This document shows, one piece after another, positions 49,667 to 59,571 of a stretch of 64,000 bases of DNA; position 1 is the first letter of the stretch, and each line of letters opens with the position of its first letter. The position numbers were made by a program, and so were the translations under genes. The notes beneath the pieces are model-generated. The model saw only the letters and a list, made by a program, of their open reading frames with translations, did not search any database and was not told where the DNA came from. Source of the DNA: CAJINA01 sp964647585 (GTDB lineage: Bacteria; Desulfobacterota; Desulfobacteria; Desulfobacterales; CAJINA01); NCBI GenBank assembly GCA_964647585.1, contig CAZYGG010000007.1:21072-85071 (forward strand), written 5' to 3'.

Positions 49667-52174
49667 ATGCTAATTTTCCTAAAAAAACATCATACTATCA
49701 ATAATTTCAGTTTTTATAGAAGCTGCTGTGATCACCTGCAAGCCTTTCTAATTTCCCTGTGTATTTTATCCTTTCTTCCAGTGCCCCTCTTTGCTGATGA
49801 CAAATCTTCGTCCCCACTCGTCATCCGCGTTGGCGCCTATGAGAACCAGCCTAAAATCTTTACCGATGAGACAGGCGAAATCGTTGGCCTGTTCCCCGAT
49901 GTATTGAATTCAATCGCCCGGAAAGAAGGCTGGGCCCTGAAATATGTGCCCGGTACGTGGAGTCAGTGTCTGAAACGGCTTGAAGCCAATCAGATCGACC
50001 TTATGGTAGACGTTGCTTTTTCAGAAAAAAGAGCCCGCAAATATTATTTCTCTAATGAAACCTTCCTGGTCAATTGGGCTACTGTTTACACCGATCAGAA
50101 GCAGTCAATCGAGTCCCTGGTTGACCTAAGGGGCAAAAAAATTGCCGTCATGCGAGGCAGTATCCACACGGAAGGTGAAGGCGGCATCAAAAAACTGGCC
50201 CTTGAATTTGATATTGAGTGTTCGTTTATCGAAGTTGACAACTATAAGGAAGTTTTTGAACTGCTGCACAAGGGCGAGGCTGATGCCGGCATCGTCAACC
50301 GGATCTTTGGGGCTTTGTTTGCGGATGATTATGATTTACGAAAAACGTCTATTATTTTTAACCCCCGCCATCTCAAGTTTGCTTTCCCGAAGGATTCCGC
50401 AATCGCCCATGTCCTCGCCAAAAAAATTGATGCTAATCTGCGTCGCTTAAAAGGAAATCCCGACTCCATATACAACCGGGCAGTCTATGTCTATTTGTCG
50501 GGATTGCCGCGGGAAATGCTCTTCGCAAAATCCGAGATGACGAAACCCGAAAAAAGGATCCTCTTGACAACGGCCGAAAAAGCCTGGATTCGCGAGCATC
50601 CGGTGATTCGCCTGGGGGTTGATCCTGAGTTTGCGCCCTTTGAGTATGTCTCTTCAGATGGTACCTACAGCGGCATCACTTCAGACTATATCAAGATATT
50701 AAACCAGCGTTTAGGCTTGGACATGCAAGTTGCCAAGGGGCTCACCTGGGAGGAGTCGGTGGCCTGGGCGAAAACCAGAAAAATTGATGTCCTGCCCTGT
50801 GTCGCTCCCACCCAGGAAAGGAAACAATTTTTCAAATTTTCCGTACCCTATATCAATTTTCACCGGGTTATCATAACCCGGACAGACACACCCTTTTTAT
50901 CCGGGCTGAATGATATCACCGACATGCGGGTTGCTGTCCAACGAGACACCTCGCATGAAGGCTATCTGCGGGACCATACCTATATCGAGCCACACCTTTT
51001 CAAAACCCAGCAGGATGCTCTCCTGGCAGTTTCCAATGGGCAGGTCCAAGCTTTCATCGGTAACATTGCCTCTTCGACTTACTGGATTAGAAAACTCAAC
51101 CTAACCAACCTCAAAGTGGCGGCACCGGTGTCCCAGGAAACTCAGAATCTTCATTTTGCCGTACGATCCGACTGGCCTGTGCTGGTGCGCATTCTTAACA
51201 AGGGATTGGCATCCATAAGCCCGGAAGAAGAGAACGATATCCGCCGACGGTGGGTCAACATCGAATACAAACCGGGAATCGCCCCACGACTGGTCTGGCG
51301 TTATCTGCTGCAGATAGCAGGGGTCGCCCTGATCATTCTCCTGATCACGCTTTGGTGGAATTTCCGACTGAAGAAGGAAATTGAAAAAAGAACTGAAATT
51401 GATAAAAAACTTTTTGAAGCGAATCAAAACCTTAAGAAGCTGGATCAACTGAAAAGCATGTTTATTGCTTCCATGAGCCATGAGTTAAGAACACCGCTTA
51501 ACTCGATTATCGGTTTCACAGGAGTCATTGTTCAAGGAATGACCGGTCCGCTTAATGCGAAACAGCAGGACCACCTGACAAGGGTCTACAACTCCGCCAA
51601 GCATCTGCTCGCCTTGATAACGGATGTCATCGATATCTCCAAGATTGAGGCCGGACGCATAGATGTATTTACTGAGGACATCATCCTTTCCGAGGTCATC
51701 TCTGAAGCCGTCATAAATATTGACCCCCAATTGAAAGCCAAAAACCTGGAAATCGACATATCCGTTCCGGCTGATTTGCAAATGCGTACGGATCGCAAGC
51801 GGCTGCTGCAGTGTCTCATTAATTATCTGAGCAATGCGGTCAAGTATACCGAAACGGGTCGTATTGGTGTCAAAGCCAGAACCTGTGAAGAAAATGTCGA
51901 AATACTGGTGTCGGATACCGGTATTGGCATCCCCCCCGAAGACCAAATAAGGCTCTTTGAAGCCTTTGAACGTTTGGACTCCCATCTGCGGGTCAAGGCC
52001 GGGGGCACCGGCCTTGGCCTTTATCTGACCCGCAAGCTGGCCACTGAAATCCTGGGCGGCGAGACCCTGTTCAACAGTCAAAAGGACCGGGGCAGCACTT
52101 TTGGCCTTCTGATTCCCATGAACCTTGAAGCAACTGGTAACCGGCCGCAGCCGGTTGATGAGGCAAGCCCATGA
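49667..52174 (+). CDS. sensor histidine kinase with two periplasmic solute-binding domains
   Basis: An approximately 835-residue membrane kinase. A signal/anchor (LISLCILSFLPVPLFA) leads to two tandem SBP_bac_3 domains (about residues 45-265 and 310-550), which bind amino acids or other small solutes. A transmembrane helix follows (IAGVALIILLITLWW), then a HisKA domain with the phosphorylated His in FIASMSHELRTPLNSIIGF and a HATPase domain (NAVKYTETG, DTGIGI, GGTGLGL). It lacks its own receiver, but the next gene, overlapping by four bases, encodes one. The ATG at 49667 is preferred over a TTG at 49628; neither has a strong ribosome site. Ligand unknown. Confidence 0.88.
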   Translation: MLIFLKKHHTINNFSFYRSCCDHLQAFLISLCILSFLPVPLFADDKSSSPLVIRVGAYENQPKIFTDETGEIVGLFPDVLNSIARKEGWALKYVPGTWSQCLKRLEANQIDLMVDVAFSEKRARKYYFSNETFLVNWATVYTDQKQSIESLVDLRGKKIAVMRGSIHTEGEGGIKKLALEFDIECSFIEVDNYKEVFELLHKGEADAGIVNRIFGALFADDYDLRKTSIIFNPRHLKFAFPKDSAIAHVLAKKIDANLRRLKGNPDSIYNRAVYVYLSGLPREMLFAKSEMTKPEKRILLTTAEKAWIREHPVIRLGVDPEFAPFEYVSSDGTYSGITSDYIKILNQRLGLDMQVAKGLTWEESVAWAKTRKIDVLPCVAPTQERKQFFKFSVPYINFHRVIITRTDTPFLSGLNDITDMRVAVQRDTSHEGYLRDHTYIEPHLFKTQQDALLAVSNGQVQAFIGNIASSTYWIRKLNLTNLKVAAPVSQETQNLHFAVRSDWPVLVRILNKGLASISPEEENDIRRRWVNIEYKPGIAPRLVWRYLLQIAGVALIILLITLWWNFRLKKEIEKRTEIDKKLFEANQNLKKLDQLKSMFIASMSHELRTPLNSIIGFTGVIVQGMTGPLNAKQQDHLTRVYNSAKHLLALITDVIDISKIEAGRIDVFTEDIILSEVISEAVINIDPQLKAKNLEIDISVPADLQMRTDRKRLLQCLINYLSNAVKYTETGRIGVKARTCEENVEILVSDTGIGIPPEDQIRLFEAFERLDSHLRVKAGGTGLGLYLTRKLATEILGGETLFNSQKDRGSTFGLLIPMNLEATGNRPQPVDEASP

Positions 52175-52542
52175 AAAGAGTACTGGTTATTGAAGATAAT
52201 GAGAACAACATGGAGTTGATTACCTTCATCCTTGAAACCAACAATTATAAAACCATCAAGGCGGAAACCGGTCATAAGGGTGTTGCGCTGGCGCTGCAGG
52301 AGCGACCGGACTTCATATTGCTGGATATCCAATTACCCGACATTATGGGAACCGAGGTCCTGGAGAAGATCCGGGCCTCTGAGATCGGCAACAGCATCCC
52401 CATTATCGCGGTCACTTCATATGCCATGGCCGGTGATCGTACGCGGCTGTTAGAGGCCGGCTGTGACGGCTATATAGAAAAACCCATTGATCCCCTGTCG
52501 GTCATGAAACAGATTGAAACCGTTCTGGAAAAAACGCCATGA
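52171..52542 (+). CDS. single-domain response regulator
   Basis: A 123-residue stand-alone CheY/DivK-like receiver. The acidic pocket is in VLVIEDNENN, the phosphorylated Asp52 in ILLDIQLPD, the conserved Thr/Ser in AVTSYAM and the Lys in YIEKPIDP. No output domain. It overlaps the upstream kinase and downstream hybrid kinase genes by four bases each, so it probably carries phosphate between the two kinases. Confidence 0.93.
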   Translation: MKRVLVIEDNENNMELITFILETNNYKTIKAETGHKGVALALQERPDFILLDIQLPDIMGTEVLEKIRASEIGNSIPIIAVTSYAMAGDRTRLLEAGCDGYIEKPIDPLSVMKQIETVLEKTP

Positions 52543-54590
52543 AAATATTTATTGCCGAAGATGACGAAAATTCAAGGGTTCTCCTTGAATCTGCTTTCGA
52601 GATGAATGGGTATGAGGTGGAAAGCGCCGAAAATGGAAAACTGGCGCTTGAGCGTATTCACCGGGAGCCACCCGAATTGATCATATCTGACATCCTTATG
52701 CCCGAAATGGACGGCTACGCCCTGTGCCAGGCAGTCAAGGCTGATGAGCAACTGAGCGAGATCCCATTCATTTTCTATACGGCCACTTACACTGACCCCC
52801 AAAATAAAGAACTAGCCCTGAGTTTGGGTGCGGCCAGATTTATCGTCAAACCGTTGGAAATCGACCGCCTCCTGAATGAAATACAAACAGTTTTGAACGC
52901 TGCCGAAACAGACAGAATGATCCCGTCCCCAACCCTCGAAAAAGATGCAATCGAATTACAAAAAGAGTATACCCAGGCAATAGCCAGAAAGCTGGACCAG
53001 AAAGTGCATCAACTGGAGAAGGAAAAGGAAAGATTGGCGCTGAGTGAAAAAAAATACCGCCGCCTGATCGAGGTCCTCCGCGGAAACTATTTCTTTTATA
53101 CGCGGGACGCATCCGGTTCCATGACTTACCTGAGTCCCTCTGTTTTCAATGTTCTCGGATACTCACCGGAAGAGTTCAAAGCCCGCTTTAATAAGTATTT
53201 CACGAATAGTGAAATGAACAAGGATGCTCTGCAGATCGCTAATCTGGGCCTGCAGGGCATTCGACAAAGCCCCTACGAAGTAGAAATTTACGATAAAGAT
53301 AGCGGCATCCACCGGCTGGAGATATCGGAAGAACCCATTTTGGACAACCGGGATCAGACAATTGCGGTTGAAGGTATCGCGCATGATATCACCCAGCGCA
53401 TTAAAACCCAGAAAGAAAAGGAAAAGCTTCAAAGGCGACTCGTTCAGGCTCAAAAAATGGAAGCCATCGGAACACTCGCCGGGGGCATAGCGCATGATTT
53501 CAACAACATCCTTTCAGCCATTATGGGATACACTGAATTGTCCCGGTTACAATCGACCAAAGACAGTCAAGTATCCGGCTACCTGGACAATGTCATGGAA
53601 GCCGGCAATCGCGCCAGAGAACTGGTACAGCAAATCCTTACATTCAGCCGCCAGGCAGAGAAGGAACTCAGGCCCGTATCGGTCAAAGTCATTGTAAAGG
53701 AAGCTTTGAAACTTATGCGTGCGTCATTGCCGGCTACTATTGAAATCAAACAGAGCTTTGGCAGCAGTTCTCTGGTAATGGGAGATCCTACTCAGATACA
53801 TCAGCTCCTCATGAATCTTTGTGTGAACGCCGGGCATGCAATGGGTGCTGGCGGCGGTATCCTTGAAGTAAGCCTGAATAATGTGCTGTTGGATGCCGAA
53901 TCATCGTCTCAGATCCCGGATGTGAAACCCGGTACATATCTTAATTTAACTGTCGGCGATACCGGGGTAGGCATACCTCCGGAAGTGATTGAACGCATTT
54001 TCGATCCATTTTTTACCACAAAAGAAAGGGGGGAAGGCACGGGGCTCGGGTTATCGGTTGTACATGGAATCGTCAAAGGCTGCCAAGGCGGAATCACGGC
54101 CTACAGCGAGCCGGGAAAAGGCACCAGTATAAATGTCTATCTACCGGTTATCGAAAGTGCTTTAGAGCCTAAAAGCGATGTTGAAATAGCGCTTCCCGGG
54201 GGTCAGGAACGCATCCTGCTCATCGATGATGAATCGAGCCTGGTTGATATTGGCGAACAAATGCTGGCCAGTCTCGGGTACCGGGTTGTCGGTCGCACGA
54301 GCAGCCTAGAAGCCCTGGAACTTTTTAGAACTCAGCCGGAACAATTTGATCTGGTAATTACCGATATGACCATGCCCCAAATGACCGGCGATAAGCTGGC
54401 CGCTGAGATAAAGGCTGTCCGCGCGGATATCCCCATTATTTTTTGTACCGGGTTCAGCCACCAGATAGCCGAAGGTCACCCCGGGAAAATCGGCAGCAGC
54501 GGTTTACTAATGAAACCGATAATTCGGTCTGAAATGGCCCGGATGGTTCGCAAAGTTTTAGACAAAGCCATCGGTTCGGTTCCAGAATAG
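52539..54590 (+). CDS. hybrid histidine kinase: receiver-PAS-HisKA-HATPase-receiver
   Basis: A 683-residue cytoplasmic hybrid kinase. It begins with a receiver (Asp51 in LIISDILMPEMDG; Lys in FIVKPLE), then a coiled-coil, a PAS domain (about 165-295, YFFYTRDASGSMTYLSPSVFNVLGYS), HisKA with GTLAGGIAHDFNNILSAIMGY, HATPase with NLCVNAGHAM, DTGVGI and GTGLGLSVV, and a C-terminal receiver (LVITDMTMPQMTGD). There are no membrane helices. It is translationally coupled to the single-domain regulator, so input comes by phosphotransfer and perhaps a PAS ligand. No DNA-binding output domain lies in the operon. Confidence 0.92.
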   Translation: MKIFIAEDDENSRVLLESAFEMNGYEVESAENGKLALERIHREPPELIISDILMPEMDGYALCQAVKADEQLSEIPFIFYTATYTDPQNKELALSLGAARFIVKPLEIDRLLNEIQTVLNAAETDRMIPSPTLEKDAIELQKEYTQAIARKLDQKVHQLEKEKERLALSEKKYRRLIEVLRGNYFFYTRDASGSMTYLSPSVFNVLGYSPEEFKARFNKYFTNSEMNKDALQIANLGLQGIRQSPYEVEIYDKDSGIHRLEISEEPILDNRDQTIAVEGIAHDITQRIKTQKEKEKLQRRLVQAQKMEAIGTLAGGIAHDFNNILSAIMGYTELSRLQSTKDSQVSGYLDNVMEAGNRARELVQQILTFSRQAEKELRPVSVKVIVKEALKLMRASLPATIEIKQSFGSSSLVMGDPTQIHQLLMNLCVNAGHAMGAGGGILEVSLNNVLLDAESSSQIPDVKPGTYLNLTVGDTGVGIPPEVIERIFDPFFTTKERGEGTGLGLSVVHGIVKGCQGGITAYSEPGKGTSINVYLPVIESALEPKSDVEIALPGGQERILLIDDESSLVDIGEQMLASLGYRVVGRTSSLEALELFRTQPEQFDLVITDMTMPQMTGDKLAAEIKAVRADIPIIFCTGFSHQIAEGHPGKIGSSGLLMKPIIRSEMARMVRKVLDKAIGSVPE

Positions 54591-54594
54591 TTTA

Positions 54595-54641
54595 GAGACC
54601 ATTTTAAAAAAATATGTTGGCTCAAAATCGGGCCGTTTCTG
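54595..54641. repeat. half copy of the type 1 palindromic element (tentative)
   Basis: GAGACCATTTTAAAAAAATA and the following TTGGCTCAAAATCGGGCC resemble the left arm of copies A and D, without the central hairpin. It overlaps the convergent 3' end of the PEP-binding protein gene. Confidence 0.4.
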
Positions 54642-57618
54642 CCGGGAGCAGGCCGGCGCAATGCCCATGCCGACCGTCAGCCTTGAGCATTAGGGGGGCG
54701 GCCAGGCGGATGTGCCGCAGGTATCGGGTCTCTTCCGCCAGGGGTAAAGTCGCCAGCCGTTTCCAGTCAATGAAACCTTCCGATCCCTCCGAAATGGTAA
54801 TGTATTGCAGGCCCCGGGCGGTGATATGTTGAAAGAAATGGCTGCCCTGGGACGCATCCGCCTGAATAAGGTCCCGGCTTCTGATCTCGACGATGGCCCC
54901 GGCCTGTGAAATATCAGCCCACCGCACCGGAATGCCGAGCCACCGGTCGGCCGATCCCCATCTGCCCGGACCAACCAGCAGATATTTCCGCCCGGCTTTT
55001 GCCAGCCCGGCGTTAAGTACCCCGATTTCATCAGCGATCGTCCGGGTAACGGCCGGGTCGAAGGCGTCGGGGCGAACGTAGACAATATCCCGGATTTCCC
55101 GGTTCGCGCCATTCCCCAGGCACTGCTTCGAATGGTAGAACGCCTGTTCGATATCGGCGGCATCCACGTGAATATCGGCGTGTTCCTGTCCGGCGGTCAT
55201 CGGGCGGACCTGCAGAATGTAGAACTCGTCCGGATCTCCGGTTTGGGGATTCAAATTCAGGCAGAATTCAAATTCAACATCACAGCCCATCCCCGCCCGG
55301 CCCAGCTTCAGAAGATCGGTAACGAGCTCGGCCAGAGGGAAGCGATCGTACTTTAAAACAGATGCAAAAGTTAAAACCGGAGACCCGCCTTTAACCAGGC
55401 TGTCACGAATTCGATTTTCCGCGTGGATATAGGTACTGCAAAGACTTTTTACAGGGTACTCATCCCCGGCATCACTGATATCACGCAGTTCCAGGTTAGT
55501 CCCCCGGTGGAAACCAAGTTTTTCATCATAGCCTTTAATCTTCAGGGCATAAAACCGGTACTGGGCATTTTCGAGGATATCCTCCATCCTGGAAAACTGG
55601 GGCAGAATCTCCGGATGCCGGGGTGAAAACCGCAGCCCGCCCTCACCCTCATCCACGGTCTTGCCCATGCCCAGGGCAATACGAACGATCCCCTCACTTG
55701 ACCGCATGCCCGCGACCGGGTAGTAATTCTTTGATCGGGCCACCCCTGAAACGGCCGGGTAGAAATAATCGCCCCAGACGGTTCCGGCCAGCTGCTGGAT
55801 CATCAGCGCCATGGAATCGCGCCGGATGTGATACCGGGTACTCTTTTTAAAAGTGCGCGGCCCTTTGAAAAACGTGGATGCGTAGACCAGCTTGACCGCC
55901 GTGAAGAGCTGTTCCTGCCGGACTTCAATATCCGGATCGTTGTTCGGAATCATGTAGGTTTTGTAAAGACCGGAATAGGGCTGGAAATAGGCGTCCTCAA
56001 ACAATCCGGAGGAACGCACTGAGAGCGGTCCGACTACCTTTTCCAGATATGTGGTAAGGGTATCGGCAAGCTGGGCGGGTAGACGGGCATTCAGAAACCG
56101 CTGTTCGATTTGATGATCATCATTAACCGCCACGCCGATGTCTTTCAGGTCGTTCTCCGCGATAAAACGGTCAAAGCCCTCGGTGGCCACCACCAGTGTC
56201 CCCGGCACGGTGATCTTGATGCCGGGGTACTTCTCGGTGAGGGTGGACTCCCGGTGCAAAATAGAGGTGAAGAAAGCCAGTCCCCGCGCCTTGCCCCCCA
56301 GAGAGCCATTACCGATTTTCACAAAATCAGATATGGCCGGGTCGAACTCGGCCGGCGAAAATTGGACCACGACCCCTTTTTGCCGGTTCTTGCGCAGACT
56401 GTGGATGCACCTGATCAAGAACTGCCGCAACGCTGAAACTTCGGTAAAGTCGGAGGCGGGAATCGTGGCAATAACAGAGGCCAGGGCAATCTCCGAACGC
56501 GCCATGAACCAGTTGGAAAAGCGGTTGCGCACGGCCTGGTAGTATATCGGTTCATCGGGTATCTCCGGCAGAATCTTTTCCAATTCCCGGAAACTGCCCG
56601 CCCGGCCGATCTCCGTCTGGTCCGCTGTCCTGAATACGAAATCGCCGAACCCCAGGAAATCCAGAAAAAAAGCATGCACCTCCGCAGCCAGACGGGGTGA
56701 ATTTTTGTCCACAAACTGGAGCTGCAGGTCCTCGGCCAGCTGCCGATTTTCAGATTCGGAACTCAGCAGGAGCAACGGCAGGTGGGGCACCCGGGCCTTG
56801 ATTTTCGCCAACAGGCGGGCGCCGGCATCGGCCACGACCTGATTTTCCATGGGAAACCGGGTATCCGACATAACCCCGAACACAAATGGTTGAAAGCGAT
56901 TGAAAAGGGAGAGGGCCTGTTCATAATTTTCGGCCACCATTATTTTGGGCCGGGCCCGCATTTTGAGCAGGCGGTGCTCTTCGTTAAGGCTCTCCTCCAG
57001 AACCGACTGGGTCTGATGCACGACTTCCCGGTAAATCAACGGAAGAAAAAAGCTGCGGTACAAAGGCGAATCTTCTACCAGGATGAGAACCCGGACACCC
57101 GCCCGCCGGGTATCCCGGTCCACGTTCATTTTATCTTCAACATTTTTGACAATGGCCAGCAGCAGATCGCTGTCCCCCGACCAGATAAAAATCCGATCGA
57201 TGCCCGCGGCATCCGGCTGCCGGTCAATGAGACTGCTGCGCCCGTACACCAGCAGAATTACCGGCTGTTCGGGTTTTCTTTTCTTTATCTCGCGGCCAAG
57301 CGAAAACGGATCCGTATCCTTCAGGTTGGGCATGGTCAGGACCAGGTCAAACTCCTGGTTTTCAAGGATCTCCAGGGCCGCCTGCCCTGATGATACCTTG
57401 GTGAGCCGCGGCGGCCGGCTCAGGTTCAGGCCGTGGTACTCGTTAATGATGCGAGCGGCCAGGCTGCCGTCTTCCTCCATGATATACGCATCGTAGGGCG
57501 TCGCCACCAGCAGAACTTCCTGGACCTTTACAGACATCAACTCGTGGTAAACGGAAAAGCGTGTATCCACATCTTTATGCGAAGCCCTGGCAACCGCCAG
57601 GTCGTATTTCTCCGGCAT
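54622..57618 (-). CDS. PEP/pyruvate-binding (PPDK_N) protein with receiver-like N-terminus
   Basis: A 998-residue protein. The N-terminal 330 residues contain two receiver-like alpha/beta domains (VLLVATPYDAYIME, LVLTMPNLKDTDPFSL, and VRVLILVEDSPLYRSFFLPLIY). Then comes the ATP-grasp domain of PEP synthase/pyruvate phosphate dikinase (IGNGSLGGKARGLAFF, GPLSVRSSGLFEDAYFQPYSGLY). The C-terminus (RKYLLVGPGRWGSADRWLGIPV) is typical of this deltaproteobacterial group. The phosphohistidine swivel domain and TIM-barrel PEP domain of true PEP synthases are not seen, so full PEP synthesis is unlikely. AGGAGGTGCC precedes the ATG at 57618. Perhaps it phosphorylates a partner or product in response to signalling; unproven. 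Confidence 0.78.
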   Translation of the reverse strand: MPEKYDLAVARASHKDVDTRFSVYHELMSVKVQEVLLVATPYDAYIMEEDGSLAARIINEYHGLNLSRPPRLTKVSSGQAALEILENQEFDLVLTMPNLKDTDPFSLGREIKKRKPEQPVILLVYGRSSLIDRQPDAAGIDRIFIWSGDSDLLLAIVKNVEDKMNVDRDTRRAGVRVLILVEDSPLYRSFFLPLIYREVVHQTQSVLEESLNEEHRLLKMRARPKIMVAENYEQALSLFNRFQPFVFGVMSDTRFPMENQVVADAGARLLAKIKARVPHLPLLLLSSESENRQLAEDLQLQFVDKNSPRLAAEVHAFFLDFLGFGDFVFRTADQTEIGRAGSFRELEKILPEIPDEPIYYQAVRNRFSNWFMARSEIALASVIATIPASDFTEVSALRQFLIRCIHSLRKNRQKGVVVQFSPAEFDPAISDFVKIGNGSLGGKARGLAFFTSILHRESTLTEKYPGIKITVPGTLVVATEGFDRFIAENDLKDIGVAVNDDHQIEQRFLNARLPAQLADTLTTYLEKVVGPLSVRSSGLFEDAYFQPYSGLYKTYMIPNNDPDIEVRQEQLFTAVKLVYASTFFKGPRTFKKSTRYHIRRDSMALMIQQLAGTVWGDYFYPAVSGVARSKNYYPVAGMRSSEGIVRIALGMGKTVDEGEGGLRFSPRHPEILPQFSRMEDILENAQYRFYALKIKGYDEKLGFHRGTNLELRDISDAGDEYPVKSLCSTYIHAENRIRDSLVKGGSPVLTFASVLKYDRFPLAELVTDLLKLGRAGMGCDVEFEFCLNLNPQTGDPDEFYILQVRPMTAGQEHADIHVDAADIEQAFYHSKQCLGNGANREIRDIVYVRPDAFDPAVTRTIADEIGVLNAGLAKAGRKYLLVGPGRWGSADRWLGIPVRWADISQAGAIVEIRSRDLIQADASQGSHFFQHITARGLQYITISEGSEGFIDWKRLATLPLAEETRYLRHIRLAAPLMLKADGRHGHCAGLLPAETARF

Positions 57619-57663
57619 GGCACCTCCTGTTGATGACAGCTGCAATCTGCCGAACTGGTCTTA

Positions 57664-57717
57664 CGTTTTAGGTCTTATGTTTTAAGACTTAAACCTAACA
57701 CCTAAACCTTAACACTT
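57664..57717. repeat. TTAAGTGTTAGGTG-type inverted repeat, copy 2
   Basis: GTTTTAGGTCTTATGTTTTA followed by the inverse-like AACCTAACACCTAAACCTTA. Same family as 27875-27960 and 60484-60568; shorter loop. Confidence 0.75.
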
Positions 57718-57748
57718 GTACAGGTTACCATAAAAATGTTCCATTTAC

Positions 57749-57841
57749 CTGTCACTCTGAGCGTAGCGAAGAGTCCCCTGCATGCCAGGATAGTGATTCA
57801 TTGGGGGGGATTCTTCGTCGTTTCACTCCTCAGAATGACAA
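57749..57841. repeat. CTGTCACTCTGAGCGTAGCG-type dispersed repeat, copy 2
   Basis: Inverted relative to 35352-35474 and shorter. Ends CTGTCACTCTGAGCG and CACTCCTCAGAATGACA. Confidence 0.85.
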
Positions 57842-57901
57842 TTAGTCGAGAACCGCTTCTATGGAAACGTTATCCTGATACACGCTATGTGGCCGATAAA
57901 T

Positions 57902-59485
57902 TCAATCATTTTTGGGTTTATCGGCTTTTGCTTTTAGAGCCAGTTTCTTGAATACGCTGGTAATCTCTTCAATCCGGAAAAGATAGCCGGCCGCCACAAG
58001 AAAGAGAAGTGAAAGACCACCGGTTATCGCCAGAATAACGACACACCCGGTAAAGGTGGCATTGTCGGCCACCGGTATCAGGGCCGCTCTGATGATGAAC
58101 GCGAACCCGCCCAGGAAAACGCTCAGGCCCAGAATCTTGAAAATAGCCCGGTACACTTCCCGGCTGGCTTTATTCCCTCTTTTCCGGTTCCAGACAGCGT
58201 ACAGCACAGCCACCTGTAACGTGGCCGACAGGGCGCATGCCAGGGCCACGCCGTTGACGCCCATCCACTGCATCCCAATGATATACAGCGGCAGGCTCAA
58301 CACCACCGCGGCGGTTCCATAAACAGCCGGCAGCAGCGTGTTCTGCATGGCGTAAAATCCCCTGGCGACGACTGTCTGCGCAGAAAACGCGAAGGCGCCC
58401 ACCATGATAAAAGCCAGGGCTCTGGCCGTAAGGGCTGTGGATTCAGGCGTAAAAGCACCCCGTTGAAAGAGAACCAGGACCACCTCGTGCCGCAGGATGA
58501 TCACGAGAACCGAAAGGGGAATCGTAATGGCCAGGTAGCGCAACAGCGTGTTTAACAGGGTGTTCAGCTCCGCCAGGCGGTCTTCGGCAACCAGCTTCGC
58601 CATGAACGGGTAAGAGGCCACGCCCACGGCCTGCCCCACCAGCCCCGCGACGATGAACATGATGCGCAGGGCGTAATTTAAACCGGCAATGCTGCCGCCG
58701 GGCAGGTATGAACCAAAAAATCTGAAGAAAATTTCCGTCGAAAAGGTCATTGTCAGGCCGACCATCAACGGAATCGTGATCAGGATGTATTTCTTCAAAT
58801 CCGGGTGCCTGAAATCCAGGACCGGTCTATACCGCATCCCCGCCCGAGAAGCCCCGGCCAGCTGCAGTAGAAAGCTGCCCGCAAAGGCCCCGCCGAGAAC
58901 CCCCCACGCGAATCCGACCATGCTGTTTTGCGACCCGCCCACCAGTCCTCCGACAATGATGCCGAGATTATAAACCAGCGGTGCCAGGGCGGGTATCGTA
59001 AAGGATTCTTTGGCGAATTGCACCGCCATGAAAAGACCGCCGCAAAAAAAGAAAAACTGGGCCGGTAAAATGATCCGCATCATCTGGACGGCCTGGGGAA
59101 ACAGGGGGGATTCCCGGAAACCCGGAGCAGCCACGGACAGGAGCGGGGCCGCAAAAAGCCAGGCCGCGAGTATCAATATGGCCAGGATTCCGCCAAAAAG
59201 GGTCAGTACAATTGAAAAGAGGCGCCAGCCTTCCGCTTCCCGTCTGCCGGCCAGGTAGCCGGTAAAAATGGGTATGAACGTGATGCTTAAAAAACCGCTG
59301 GCCACAACGTGGTTCAGGATTTCCGGAATGACGAAAGCCACCTGGTAGGCATCCACGGCAGCCCGGGTCCCGCCTACGCCGGCAATGACCATTTCCCGGA
59401 ACAGTCCGATCACCCGGCTCAAAAACACCGACGCCATCATGATCAGCGAAGCGATGGTCACACTGCGGTAGACCGATTTTTCCAT
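57902..59485 (-). CDS. murJ: lipid II flippase MurJ
   Basis: A protein of about 527 residues with some 14 hydrophobic helices, of the MurJ/MviN polysaccharide flippase group, which moves lipid II across the inner membrane for cell-wall synthesis. MSASVFLSRVIGLFREMVIAG-like N-terminal residues (VFLSRVIGLFREMV, with the conserved Arg in LFRE), VAFVIPEILNHVVASG and FYAMQNTLLPA are family blocks. The ATG at 59485 is preferred over an upstream in-frame start at 59533. It lies downstream of an unknown kinase-fold-like gene on the same strand and upstream of the PEP-binding protein gene. Confidence 0.9.
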   Translation of the reverse strand: MEKSVYRSVTIASLIMMASVFLSRVIGLFREMVIAGVGGTRAAVDAYQVAFVIPEILNHVVASGFLSITFIPIFTGYLAGRREAEGWRLFSIVLTLFGGILAILILAAWLFAAPLLSVAAPGFRESPLFPQAVQMMRIILPAQFFFFCGGLFMAVQFAKESFTIPALAPLVYNLGIIVGGLVGGSQNSMVGFAWGVLGGAFAGSFLLQLAGASRAGMRYRPVLDFRHPDLKKYILITIPLMVGLTMTFSTEIFFRFFGSYLPGGSIAGLNYALRIMFIVAGLVGQAVGVASYPFMAKLVAEDRLAELNTLLNTLLRYLAITIPLSVLVIILRHEVVLVLFQRGAFTPESTALTARALAFIMVGAFAFSAQTVVARGFYAMQNTLLPAVYGTAAVVLSLPLYIIGMQWMGVNGVALACALSATLQVAVLYAVWNRKRGNKASREVYRAIFKILGLSVFLGGFAFIIRAALIPVADNATFTGCVVILAITGGLSLLFLVAAGYLFRIEEITSVFKKLALKAKADKPKND

Positions 59486-59571
59486 AAATACTAACCTTCT
59501 GAAATAACGCCAATTGTATACCAACTGGGGCAATTTTTACAACCATGGAATTTTGAAACTGTCGGTAACGA

